A stretch of 64,000 nt of DNA. Origin: VAZQ01 sp035293945. GTDB taxonomy: Bacteria; Pseudomonadota; Alphaproteobacteria; Rhizobiales; Xanthobacteraceae. The notes under the pieces were generated by a model, which was given only the letters and a program-made list of their open reading frames with translations, was not told where the DNA came from and did no database searches. The stretch is taken from contig DATGLV010000030.1 in NCBI GenBank assembly GCA_035293945.1, forward strand, positions 124,001 through 188,000, written 5' to 3'. Position numbers and translations under genes: made by a program. Shown in pieces: positions 34,627-43,836 of the stretch. Within the stretch, counting starts at the first letter, position 1. Each line of letters starts with the position of its first letter.

Positions 34627-36837
34627 TCATTCATGGCGCTGCGCCTGGTTCCGCATGCCGGCTTTGCGCACGGCCGTTCCCGCAAGCTCGGCAGCGCTGG
34701 CGCAGTTGCGCTCGTGAACCGCATCGCTGTTTCCCTTGAGCACCTCCCATCGGGTCTTCGCCCCCTCGCGCCAAAACCTGATGTCGAAGCTTTGGGCGCC
34801 GATTTGCAGATCGACCAAGGTCAGGTCCGGCAGCCACGCCGGCAGAGCCGGATCAAAGTACAGCCGCTCGTGAGGCGCATCGGGTTGGAAGCCCAGCAAG
34901 GCCTGCAGGAAGGCGAAAGCGGAACCCGCAGCCCAAGCTTGCGGGGTGTTGGCGCCGAGATATTGAACCGGAAAGGCGCACGGCTCGCGGCGAAGGCCGG
35001 AGTAAAGCTCGGGCATCTTGTTCAAGGTGAAAAAACCTGCGGCCGCGGTGACGTCATGAGCGATTCGGGCGGCTTCGTCGGAAAATCCGTAGCGGCGGAA
35101 GCCCATCGCAATGATGCCGTTGTCATGCGGCCATATCGATCCGTTCTGATAGGAGTGCGGATTGTACGCGACGTGATCGGTCGACAGCGTGCGGATTCCC
35201 CAGCCGCTCCACATGTCCGGCTGCATCAGGCGCCGCACGACGAATTGGGCGCGCTCCCGCGGCACGATGCCTGACCAAAGGCAATGACCCGGGTTCGACG
35301 CAACCGTCATGACCTTACGCTTTTCACCATCCAAGGCGTAGGCGTAGAATCCCGTGGCCTCGTCCCAAAATGCCTCATTGAAGCGACAAAACAAGGCTTC
35401 CGCCTTTTTCCGCAAAGCATCCCTGCGGTCTTTCCGCCCCAATGCGTCGAAGATTTCGGCCGCCCGCAGCCAGGCGTCGTAGACATAGCCTTGCAGCTCG
35501 CACAGAGCCTTTGGCCCGCACACATTCGATCCGTCCGGATTGAGCACCGCATCGCCTGAATCCTTCCAGCCCTGGTTCTCGTAACCGCGGCTCGAGCGCG
35601 TCGCATATTCCTGAAAGCCGTCGCCGTCACGGTCGCCATACCGATCGATCCATTCCAGACATCTCTCTGCGGTCCGCAAATGCCGCTGCAGCAGCTCGAG
35701 CTCTCCGGTACACATCCAGGCGACGTGCAGTACGATCAGATAGAGCATCGTAGCATCGGCCGTGCCGTAGTAGGGCGTGTGCGGAATCAGTTTGAAATGC
35801 GCGAGCTCGCCAAATCGCATTTCATGGGGAATTTTTCCGGGTTCGGCATCTCGGTCGTCGTCGCGCACCGTGGCTTGCAGAGAGCCGAGAATTTCGAGGG
35901 CGCCGCGGGCAAAGCTCGGACACACAATCGCGTTCTGCAGCGAAGCGATCAAGCTGTCCCTGCCGAAGGGAGCCACAAACCAGGGCACGCCGGCAGCCGG
36001 GAGAAATTGCCGGCTTTCGTCGCGATCGCCGATCGGCAAGCGCAAGGCCGCCATATCGTCCACACCCTGGTGAAAAACCCGATGGAAGCTCTCGTTCGAG
36101 GTACGGATTTTGAGAACCGATTGCCGCCAAGCGCTCAATCTGCGCCCCGCGTCGGACTCTGCGCAGTCGGCGAGGCAGCCGGCGGGGGCTTCCACGCGAT
36201 TGTCTCCCTCGACCAGCGCGTAGAGCAGGCAAGCATGCCAGGCAGCGCCCGGCGCGATGTCGACCTCGAAGCTGATGCGACCATTGGCATAGACCGGGGG
36301 CGGTCCGGTCGGCCGGCATTCGACCACGACCTCCCTGTAGAAATCGCAGTTGCGATAGCTCGTCTTCAACTCGGCGTGGTCCTGCGACCAGGTGGTCGCA
36401 ATCCGACCGCGTCGCACGATGCGTCCCGACTTGACCTCGAACAAATCGGCGAAGTCGCTGCGAAAGGCGATCTCCAGATTGAACCGCGCCGGCTTTGCCC
36501 CATAGTTGAGGATGTCGATATCCTCGTGCATACCCCCGCTTATGTATCGCCCGATCGCCACTTCCAGCGATCGGGCCGCGATGTCGCCCTGCTCGGTCGC
36601 GATCGGACGGTTGAGGAGAAAGACCCTTGCCGCATAATGAAGAAAGCTGGCTGAGTTCAGCAGCTCCCACGATTCACCATTGGCATAGACCTGCCAGCTC
36701 GAGATCAAGCGCGTGTCGTGGAAATAAAGCCCGTTTTCGCTCGGCCAGGAAATCTGACCGTCCCTTTCAGTCACCAGCACGCAATTGCCTTGATGCAATG
36801 CCAGCTGCGGCGGGCCGAGCGGGACTTCCAAGCTCAT
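34627..36837 (-). CDS. Amylo-alpha-1,6-glucosidase/glycogen-debranching-type glycosidase
   Basis: A 736-residue protein. The N-terminal third is the beta-rich domain of debranching-type enzymes (VTERDGQISWPSENGLYFHDTR, then YISGGMHEDIDI). The rest is an (alpha/alpha)6 catalytic domain with GVPWFVAPFGRDSLI, ATRSSRGYENQGWKDS and PHSYQNGSIWPHDNG, where acidic residues should be catalytic. The family removes alpha-1,6-linked glucose branches from glycogen or related glucans. No glycogen synthesis gene is near, so it may act on a stress-related glucan. It is a single gene. Confidence 0.88.
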   Translation of the reverse strand: MSLEVPLGPPQLALHQGNCVLVTERDGQISWPSENGLYFHDTRLISSWQVYANGESWELLNSASFLHYAARVFLLNRPIATEQGDIAARSLEVAIGRYISGGMHEDIDILNYGAKPARFNLEIAFRSDFADLFEVKSGRIVRRGRIATTWSQDHAELKTSYRNCDFYREVVVECRPTGPPPVYANGRISFEVDIAPGAAWHACLLYALVEGDNRVEAPAGCLADCAESDAGRRLSAWRQSVLKIRTSNESFHRVFHQGVDDMAALRLPIGDRDESRQFLPAAGVPWFVAPFGRDSLIASLQNAIVCPSFARGALEILGSLQATVRDDDRDAEPGKIPHEMRFGELAHFKLIPHTPYYGTADATMLYLIVLHVAWMCTGELELLQRHLRTAERCLEWIDRYGDRDGDGFQEYATRSSRGYENQGWKDSGDAVLNPDGSNVCGPKALCELQGYVYDAWLRAAEIFDALGRKDRRDALRKKAEALFCRFNEAFWDEATGFYAYALDGEKRKVMTVASNPGHCLWSGIVPRERAQFVVRRLMQPDMWSGWGIRTLSTDHVAYNPHSYQNGSIWPHDNGIIAMGFRRYGFSDEAARIAHDVTAAAGFFTLNKMPELYSGLRREPCAFPVQYLGANTPQAWAAGSAFAFLQALLGFQPDAPHERLYFDPALPAWLPDLTLVDLQIGAQSFDIRFWREGAKTRWEVLKGNSDAVHERNCASAAELAGTAVRKAGMRNQAQRHE

Positions 36838-37105
36838 CCCAGCCTCCTTAGACGGGCGAAAGCCGAGCGTATTCGCCGACGCCCCCTATTTCGGCCAGTG
36901 CCGCCGATCGGAAGTTCCCGCTAGCTCTGCCGCAAGCTCGGCCGCTTTTCCGAACAGACGAAAACGAAAAGAATCCAAAGCGCATTCTGTTCCGTTCGAA
37001 CGGAATGCGCTCCGGCGTCGCCGATTTGAACTTTCCTGGCTGGGCCCAAGCTCATCTCGGGAACCAGCAAATCCAGAAGTCGCGTTTGCAGATGGCATCC
37101 ACCAC

Positions 37106-37369
37106 TCAGCGCACCCGCTCCTCGCGATGCTCCTCGATGGCAGGGCCTTGACCCGAGGTCTCGGTGCATTCCTTGACGGTTTTCATCCGGTTTTCGGCCT
37201 CCACCCGCACGCCGAACGGAGAACCTATCACCAGCCCGCCGCCGGAGGCCGGGCGCTCCTCGGTGATGGTGCATACTTTTGTTTTGGGATTCTGCACGAT
37301 GTAATACTCGGCGGCGGACGCGGGCACGATCAAAGTCAACAAGCCTGCGGCAACGATCAGCTTCTTCAT
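37106..37369 (-). CDS. Small exported protein
   Basis: An 87-residue exported protein. The signal peptide is KKLIVAAGLLTLIVPASAAE; the mature part begins YYIVQNPKTKVCTITEERP and has a second cysteine in KECTET, so one disulphide is likely. GGGAG precedes ATG 37369. An exact stress promoter lies 44 bases upstream. Confidence 0.65.
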   Translation of the reverse strand: MKKLIVAAGLLTLIVPASAAEYYIVQNPKTKVCTITEERPASGGGLVIGSPFGVRVEAENRMKTVKECTETSGQGPAIEEHREERVR

Positions 37370-37413
37370 GTTTACTCCCGAATGTTTGTTTCCAGACACA
37401 CTTGCGAAGGTAG

Positions 37414-37438
37414 AACGCGATCGGTACGCCTCAGTTCC
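37414..37438 (-). promoter_or_regulatory. EcfG-type stress promoter, exact match
   Basis: On the minus strand: GGAAC, 16 bases, CGTT, 45 bases before ATG 37369. Confidence 0.55.
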
Positions 37439-37596
37439 AACTTGCGATGTCATTCCTTGCCGCCCTTCATCTCGGTGCTGCGGAATAGCCATGGCTGCTA
37501 TTTGTCACGCCGATAATTTGTTTGAAGGAAGGGTCAACCACTCGATGCCGTCGGTATTTTAACCTCCACAGGCAAGAAGAAGATGGGGAGACGGAC

Positions 37597-37791
37597 TTGG
37601 GCGAGGACCACTTGGGCGAGAAGGAAGCGCTCCGTGCAAAACTGCTTGATTTGGCGACGATGTGCCTTGAGCAAGCGCGCGCCGCCAGCATGCCGGACGT
37701 GGCAGAAGAGCTGCAGCGCATGGCCGATGAATATCGGCGGCGCGCTGAAAAAATCGACGCAGAACGGATTTCCCCGAAATACGAGGAATGA
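37597..37791 (+). CDS. Small helical protein
   Basis: A 64-residue protein (KLLDLATMCLEQARAASMPDV, LQRMADEYRRRAEKID) of the same helical style as 13687 and 14485. TTG 37597 follows GGGGAG six bases upstream; the frame extends to TTG 37522. No function is known. Confidence 0.45.
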   Translation: MGEDHLGEKEALRAKLLDLATMCLEQARAASMPDVAEELQRMADEYRRRAEKIDAERISPKYEE

Positions 37792-37904
37792 TCAGGGTGG
37801 ACGCCGTTGGGGACTGCACGGTCTCATCCGGCGCGCTCGGAACCGCACTACTTTAGTGCCGACGGATCCGAGCGACGGCCGGACCGGACCATGTCCATTG
37901 GACT

Positions 37905-38210
37905 TTAAAGTGGACGATGCATTCGCCCGAGCAGCCAGCCAAGCCCCAGCGCGACTGCTACCGAGGTGTAAGGCTGCTGCTCAATCCAATTGCGGATAGC
38001 GCTTTCAAACGAGGAGCCGGCGTCGCGCGCCGTATCCGCGACGTCGCCGGCGCGGTCCCTGGCTTGGCCGTACAGATCCTGTGCGGCGCCCTTCACCTGG
38101 TTGGAGATACCGGCCACCTGGGTTCTTACATCACCGATTGTCCGGCCCACATCTTCCTCGGCCTTTCCGCCAACGTTGCGCGCGGTGCCGGCCATGCGAT
38201 CTTCGTTCAT
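37905..38210 (-). CDS. CsbD-family stress protein
   Basis: A 101-residue protein. The N-terminal half matches the CsbD family (AGTARNVGGKAEEDVGRTIGD), and the C-terminal half ends in a short hydrophobic helix (PYTSVAVALGLGWLLG) as in some DUF883-like stress proteins, so it joins two small stress-protein types. AAGGGAGAG lies about eight bases before ATG 38210. Function is unknown; the family is under general stress control in many bacteria. Confidence 0.82.
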   Translation of the reverse strand: MNEDRMAGTARNVGGKAEEDVGRTIGDVRTQVAGISNQVKGAAQDLYGQARDRAGDVADTARDAGSSFESAIRNWIEQQPYTSVAVALGLGWLLGRMHRPL

Positions 38211-38242
38211 GGGGTGCTCTCCCTTCTGACGCAGCATCTGAC

Positions 38243-38267
38243 AACGCCGTCGCATATTCTTTGTTCA
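38243..38267 (-). promoter_or_regulatory. EcfG-like promoter
   Basis: On the minus strand: TGAAC, 16 bases, CGTT, 33 bases before the CsbD-family start. One -35 mismatch. Confidence 0.4.
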
Positions 38268-38474
38268 AAATGCGCTGAAGCAAGGATCGAAGACGGCGGC
38301 GCTGAGGGCAGGCGCTTTTCTCCAGAAAGAGGCCCCGCTTCCTCTCGGCTGCGGGGCCAAGTTCAGGGATAATGACAGCCTGGAGGATGATCGCGGCGCT
38401 CGCCGCCTCATCCAATCGCCTAACTGCGCTGCACCGGATCCTGTTCCGAAAAGCCGGGACGAGAAGATGACCCT

Positions 38475-38789
38475 TCAGCTGTTCATCTGCATTCGATGGC
38501 GCTCAGCCTCGATCTCTTCCGGTTCCTTTTCATCGACCCGGCTGATCTCGTTTCTGGCGTCCCCAAGGGCGTGCAGGACCTCATCGAGCTTGGCATGTAT
38601 TGCCTGCGTGTCTCGTCGTTCGGCCCGTTGAATAACCAGTGCCATGAACAAGGTGCTCAAGGTGGCGACCCCGTTCCAATCGAGCGAGGCGCGACCGAAC
38701 GCCGCCCAAAGCAGAACATAGGCCGCAAGAAGCACGAACGAGATAGGCTTTGCCGTGTAGACCCCGGCCTGCGTAATGATATGGCGCAT
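38475..38789 (-). CDS. Low-affinity iron permease family protein
   Basis: A 104-residue small membrane protein. KPISFVLLAAYVLLWAAFG and WNGVATLSTLFMALVIQRAERRDTQA are the hallmark of the low-affinity iron permease family (PF04120), followed by a coiled soluble tail (IHAKLDEVLHALGDARNEI). In bacteria the iron-transport role is unproven. Confidence 0.85.
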   Translation of the reverse strand: MRHIITQAGVYTAKPISFVLLAAYVLLWAAFGRASLDWNGVATLSTLFMALVIQRAERRDTQAIHAKLDEVLHALGDARNEISRVDEKEPEEIEAERHRMQMNS

Positions 38790-38852
38790 GAGAAGGACCT
38801 TCCACCCGGCCCGAGCTCCAACACTCCGGGCGTTGACATTGCCGCGTCCCGA

Positions 38853-39346
38853 TCAGGACGGAGTTGACCGAAGCGGGTCGCGATAGCTCCACACCGCGTC
38901 CCGGGCAGTTCGCTCGCCGACGTGAAGCGACCAGTACAATGCCTGCCCCTCGTACGGACACGTAGAGCTCCGGCGGGAGGCGACCAGGGCGGAACGTAGT
39001 ACCGGGTTGGCAACCCGGTCTCCTCGAACAGGAAGAGGGCCCGCCGCGTGCCTGCGATCATTTGTCCGCCGAGGAACGCCCGCACCTCGCGCGGCTGGGG
39101 CGCACGTCGATCCCATGATGCGGATCGCGCGCATCGCCAAAAAACCTCTTCATCCTTCTCGAACCAATGATCCACCTCGTCCCGTTCGAAGGCCAGGGCT
39201 CCTTTGATCTTGGCGGCTGCCTCGAGCGGCTCTTCAAAGCTCCACATCGCATTCTCGACGGTCCGGTTGCCGACTTTGAGATTGCCCTCAAGGCATGGTC
39301 CTCGAGGCCATAACTGCGCAACAAGGCGACACAATCCGGGTTCCAA
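38853..39346 (-). pseudogene. Decayed DUF427-family gene
   Basis: Pieces of a two-domain DUF427 protein lie in order but in different frames of the minus strand: VENAMWSFEEPLEAAAKIKGAL and DEVDHWFEKDEEVFW at about 39271-39137; DPHHGIDVRPS in a second frame at about 39137-39090; REVRAFLGGQMIAGTRRALF with TGLPTRYYVPP back in the first frame at about 39088-38985; and CPYEGQALYW with DAVWSYRDPL in a third frame at about 38960-38870. The N-terminal domain and the end are missing. At least three frameshifts make it non-functional unless the sequence is wrong. Confidence 0.75.
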
Positions 39347-39499
39347 GCCCCGGACGGGTTAGTCGCTGCTTGTGGTCGCGCGAATTTGAATTTGCCGCGA
39401 ACGCGGCGGCGACCGAACCCGGCAGCGTCACCTGACGTTGAGCAACTGCATATGCGTTGCGGAACCGCGGGGCCAATGCCTGCCGCACGGGTGTCTTGC

Positions 39500-42079
39500 A
39501 TGCTGAACTCCGTCCTGGCGCGGGTAACCAGCTTCTGCGTCACGCATGCTACCATTGTCATTCTGTTCGCGGCCGCCATCAGCGCCGGCGCGGGCGTGTA
39601 TGCGGCGCGCCGGTTTGCGATCGACACAAACCTCAACAACCTGATTTCGTCCGAGCTGCCTTGGCGGCAAAGGGAATTGGCCTACGAAGCTGCCTTTCCG
39701 CAAAGCACGCAGTCGATACTTGCGGTGATCGACGCTCCTACGCCCGAGCTGGCAAGCGCGGGCGCCGATGCTCTTGCGCACGCGCTCTCCGGCGAAACCG
39801 ACCGCTTTCGCTCGGTCACCCAGCCCGGCGGCGGCGAATTCTTCGAGCGGAACATGCTGCTTTATCTTTCCGAGAGCGAGCTCCGCGATACGACCGACCG
39901 CCTGAAATCAGCCGCTCCATTGATCCGCAGCCTGGCGGCTGATCCGAGCCTGCGTGGATTGACCACAACGCTGGCCGCCGCCCTGCAGGGCGTCCGGGCC
40001 GAGCGATATTCGATCGAGCAGATGGGCCGGGTCTTCGACGCATTCTCTGACACGATCGAGGATGGGCTGGCGGGCCGGCCGGCCAGCTTTTCATGGAAGG
40101 TCCTGCTCAGCGGTCGGCCCGCCAGCGAGAACGATCGGCGCCGCCTGATCCAGATTTGGGCAAACCTCGATTATGCGGCTCTGGTTCCCGGTCAGAAGGC
40201 TGCAACCGCCATCCGCACCGCCGCCGCTGACACCAAGCTCGGATCGGATTTTGCGGCCAGCCTGCGATTGACCGGACCAGTGCCGATCGCCGACGCCGAG
40301 TTCGCGAGCCTGCGCGAGGGCACGACGCTTAATGCGGTGATCAGCATTGTGGCGGTCCTCGTCATTCTGTGGCTGGCGCTCGGCTCCGCACGGCTGGTCT
40401 TGGCGGTTGCGATCACGCTCGCAGCCGGCCTGGCGACTGCCGGCGGAATCGCATTTCTCTTGGTCGGCGCACTCAATCCCATCTCGGTAGCCTTCGCGGT
40501 CTTGTTCGTGGGCCTCGGAGCCGATTTCGCCATCCAATACAGCGTGCGATATCGGGAGCGACGCCACGACCTCGGGAGCCTGCAGGAGGGGATCGTTGCG
40601 GCCGCTCGGTGGATCGGAGCGCCCTTGTTGCTCGCCGCGCTTTCGGCCGCCGCTGGGTTCTTTTCATTCATGCCGACCGACTACCGTGGGCTTGCCGAGC
40701 TGGGATTGATTTCCGGCTGCGGCATGGTCGTCGCCTATCTGGCCTGTATGACGCTGTTGCCGGCGATCATCCGTTTGCTCAGGCCGCCGCACGAGCCGCG
40801 GCCGCTCGGCTTCAGCCGGATGGCGCCGGTAGATCGATTCCTCGCCCGTCACCGCCTAGCGGTCGTCGTGACGACGGGTGTGATCGCCCTCGCCGGATCT
40901 CCGCTTCTGCTCGCGCTGCGCTTTGATTTCAATCCTCTGCATCTGCGCAATCTCAATGACGAAGCGGTCGCCACTTATTTGCAGTTGAGCAAGGATCCGT
41001 CATGGGCCGGCAACCCTGCCGAGGTGCTGACCCAATCCCCCGATGAAGCCGCTGCTGTCGCGGCTAGGCTCTCCGCGTTGCCGGAAGTGGCGCGGACGAT
41101 GACCATCGACAGCTTCGTGCCCAGCAACCAGCCGGCGAAGCTGCAGCTGATCAGCGCGGCTGCCGCGTCACTTGATCAGGCGCTAAACCCGGCGATGCGA
41201 CGACCCGCGCCGTCCAACGACGAGAATGCGACGGCGCTGCGCGAGACCGCGCAGCAGCTCGAGCAGGGCGCGGGTAGCGCCGCTGCGGCCAAGCGCCTTG
41301 CCGACAATATGATGCGGCTCGCAGACGCAAGCCAGGCCGTACGGGCGACGGTCCAGGCGGCGCTGATCCGCCCTCTTGAATGGAACCTGGATCAGCTGCG
41401 CCGTGCATTGCATCCCGAGACGATCACGCGGGAGAATCTGCCGCAGGATCTAGTGCAAGACTGGATCTCGGCCAACGGGCAACATCGAGTCGAGGCTCTG
41501 CCGAGGGGCGACCAAGACGACAACGACAATCTTCGCCGCTTCGCCAATGCAGTGCTGCGCGTCGAGCCCAACGCCACCGGGCCGGCCATCGGCATTTCGG
41601 AATGGGCGAGCACGATGATCAATGCCTTCATCGAGGCGGGTGCGCTGGCGCTCGTCGCCATTGCTCTGCTGTTGTGGGTGGTGTTGCGCAGGATCGGCGA
41701 CGTGCTGCTCACGCTCATCCCGCTTCTGGTAGCTGCGCTGGTCACGCTTGAGGTCTGCGGTCTCGCCCAGTTCCCGCTCAACTACGCCAACATGATGGCC
41801 CTGCCGGTGCTGCTCGGCGTCGGCGTCGCGTTCAAGATCTATTATGTGACCGCCTGGCGTGCGGGCGAGACCAACTTCCTGCAATCGGTCCTCACGCGAG
41901 CGGTCGTCTGCAGCGCCTTGATGACGGCGACCGCGTTCGGCACCCTCTGGATATCCAGCAACCCCGGCATTTCGAGCATGGGCAAGCTCCTGGTGCTGTC
42001 GCTCGCATGCACGCTCGCTTCCGCGGCGCTGTTTCAGCCCGCCCTCATGGGTGCGCCGCGCGAGGGCAAGCCGCCGTGA
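39500..42079 (+). CDS. hpnN: Hopanoid-associated RND transporter HpnN
   Basis: An 859-residue RND-type membrane protein of the MmpL/HpnN group. An N-terminal helix, a large periplasmic domain with FAIDTNLNNLISSELPWRQRE near its start, and two sets of helices are seen (LNAVISIVAVLVILWLALGSARLVLA and after 41600). The loop GLGADFAIQYSVRYRERR is the RND signature. In Rhodopseudomonas palustris HpnN moves hopanoids to the outer membrane. ATG 39500 is chosen by the usual family start; the frame opens at 39386. It ends six bases before the facing hpnI gene. Confidence 0.92.
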   Translation: MLNSVLARVTSFCVTHATIVILFAAAISAGAGVYAARRFAIDTNLNNLISSELPWRQRELAYEAAFPQSTQSILAVIDAPTPELASAGADALAHALSGETDRFRSVTQPGGGEFFERNMLLYLSESELRDTTDRLKSAAPLIRSLAADPSLRGLTTTLAAALQGVRAERYSIEQMGRVFDAFSDTIEDGLAGRPASFSWKVLLSGRPASENDRRRLIQIWANLDYAALVPGQKAATAIRTAAADTKLGSDFAASLRLTGPVPIADAEFASLREGTTLNAVISIVAVLVILWLALGSARLVLAVAITLAAGLATAGGIAFLLVGALNPISVAFAVLFVGLGADFAIQYSVRYRERRHDLGSLQEGIVAAARWIGAPLLLAALSAAAGFFSFMPTDYRGLAELGLISGCGMVVAYLACMTLLPAIIRLLRPPHEPRPLGFSRMAPVDRFLARHRLAVVVTTGVIALAGSPLLLALRFDFNPLHLRNLNDEAVATYLQLSKDPSWAGNPAEVLTQSPDEAAAVAARLSALPEVARTMTIDSFVPSNQPAKLQLISAAAASLDQALNPAMRRPAPSNDENATALRETAQQLEQGAGSAAAAKRLADNMMRLADASQAVRATVQAALIRPLEWNLDQLRRALHPETITRENLPQDLVQDWISANGQHRVEALPRGDQDDNDNLRRFANAVLRVEPNATGPAIGISEWASTMINAFIEAGALALVAIALLLWVVLRRIGDVLLTLIPLLVAALVTLEVCGLAQFPLNYANMMALPVLLGVGVAFKIYYVTAWRAGETNFLQSVLTRAVVCSALMTATAFGTLWISSNPGISSMGKLLVLSLACTLASAALFQPALMGAPREGKPP

Positions 42080-42085
42080 AGGTGC

Positions 42086-43258
42086 TCATTTTTCGATTGG
42101 AACAAGAGTGCCGTTGGCCAGCAATCGGTACCGGTGTCCCCGCCAATCCACCGTCGCACCGAAATAGCCCAGCAGGTACACCGCAAACGAAAGCAGATCC
42201 TGAATGGGGATCAACCAGTAATCCTGCCCCGGCAGCGCCAACGCCCGCTCGACCGCCGCACAGGCTGTGGCCCTGCACATGAGCGCAGCGACGGCGATCA
42301 TCAGGCACCTCGTGTCCCCGGTCAGCGCGCCGATGAGCGCGATCGGAAATGGATGCGTCACCACCGAGCCCGCGTAGCCGATCGGATCGATGCTTTTGAT
42401 CGTCCGCACGAACCGCAGCTGCCGGGCCAGCAATGCCCGCAGGCTGTCCTCAAAGCATACATGCCCGACGGACAAGGGCGGAATGGCCACCTTGTATCCT
42501 GACGCCCGAACCGCCTCGCCGATGGCGTAATCGTCCGCAAGGCATTCGGAAAAGCTGGAGAAGCCTCCTATCGCAGCGAGCACTCCGCGGCGAATCGCGA
42601 TGGTTGCGCCAAAGCACGGCGTCGCCAGGCGGAAGCTCAACGCAAACGCCACTTGCGGCAGGAACTCGCTGTTGACGGCAAGTGCCGACAGCCGTGACCA
42701 AATGCCGGCGCCCGGCACGCCGTGATAGATGCAGGTGACCGCGCCGACCCCGGGCTCTTGCAGCTCCCCGATCACCTCGCACAAGTAATTTCGGCCGACC
42801 TCGATGTCGCTGTCGGCGACAATTAAGACATCGTGCCGCGCCAATCGCGCGATGTTGATCAGATTCGAGATCTTCCGGTTCGTCCCATGCTCCTGCGAGC
42901 CGGCGTGCCAGCCGATCGACTTCTCCGGAAACGCCGACTGCAGGCGTCGCAACACGTCGATTGCCGGATCCGTACTGTCGCTGGTTCCGAACACCAATTG
43001 CACCGGTCCCGGATAGTCTTGCAGGCAGAAGGACGACAACCGCCCGAACAGACGCGGCTCGAAACCATGCAGGGGCTTGAGGATACTGACTGCGGGCGCC
43101 TGTCGCAGTGCTCCCCGGCCTCGCCGCGTGAAGCGGAACACCAACAGCGACGCAGCGAGAAGATAAAGGCAGCCGAATCCCGCACACACGAGGCAAATCT
43201 CTCTCGTCCAGAACAGGACCTCGCGGGGATCTGGTATTGAGATCTCGCCTAGATTCAT
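42086..43258 (-). CDS. hpnI: Hopanoid glycosyltransferase HpnI
   Basis: A 390-residue family 2 glycosyltransferase like ceramide glucosyltransferases. An N-terminal helix is followed by VSILKPLHGFEPRL, the D-x-D-type VADSDIEVG, a PGAGIWSRL stretch, ATPCFGATIAIRR, and the Q-x-x-RW-like ARQLRFVRTIKS; C-terminal helices follow. HpnI adds N-acetylglucosamine to bacteriohopanetetrol. It faces hpnN tail to tail, not the usual same-strand order, so it has its own promoter. Confidence 0.9.
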   Translation of the reverse strand: MNLGEISIPDPREVLFWTREICLVCAGFGCLYLLAASLLVFRFTRRGRGALRQAPAVSILKPLHGFEPRLFGRLSSFCLQDYPGPVQLVFGTSDSTDPAIDVLRRLQSAFPEKSIGWHAGSQEHGTNRKISNLINIARLARHDVLIVADSDIEVGRNYLCEVIGELQEPGVGAVTCIYHGVPGAGIWSRLSALAVNSEFLPQVAFALSFRLATPCFGATIAIRRGVLAAIGGFSSFSECLADDYAIGEAVRASGYKVAIPPLSVGHVCFEDSLRALLARQLRFVRTIKSIDPIGYAGSVVTHPFPIALIGALTGDTRCLMIAVAALMCRATACAAVERALALPGQDYWLIPIQDLLSFAVYLLGYFGATVDWRGHRYRLLANGTLVPIEK

Positions 43259-43836
43259 CACACGACAACTTCCCACCAAAGGGCAAGGAGGCCGGGCGGA
43301 GCGAGCGCCTCAGGTTGGGGCCGAAAACGCACCCGAAAGAGGCGGCGTCGGTGCGGAGGTATGGCCAAGCTGCCCGCTGCTAAGCCGAAAACGTGCACTC
43401 CTCGTTCAAGCATCAGTGTTTGATAGATGACTAACTGCAAAGATCGCGGGGGGTCGGTCGTCCATGTGATTGTGCCGCGCCACGTGAGGGCTGAACGCGG
43501 GGTTTAATCAGGCAACATGCAGCTTTAACGTCGCAAAGCGCTTCCGGTTCGAGCCCGCAGCAAACTGCCGCTTGGTTGGAATGGTTCGTCGCATGCGAGC
43601 CGAGGACGGAACCAAAGCATCGAGGTCAAATTATCGCGATGGTACGAGGCCTTGCTGATTTGACTGGTAGGACGGTCCGCTAGCCGACAAACACGTGGCT
43701 GACCGGCGGGTGCGCGAGCGCATGTTGCAGGCGAGCAGCCCGCCTGCGACCGAGCGATGAGCGCGCGGCCGCGCTTGACCGGAGCGAAGGCAAGCCGGCA
43801 CCGAGCAACCGAGACGAATGATCCTGACCCGGCGCC
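43259..43836. other. Gap without recognised gene
   Basis: About 580 bases between the divergent hpnI and AI-2E permease genes. It must hold both promoters. Frames here on the minus strand have shadow-like composition. I see no clear motif. Confidence 0.4.

Noticed and set aside
35680..36654. 324-codon plus-strand frame opposite the debranching enzyme
   Set aside because: Antisense shadow; no start signal or recognised motif.
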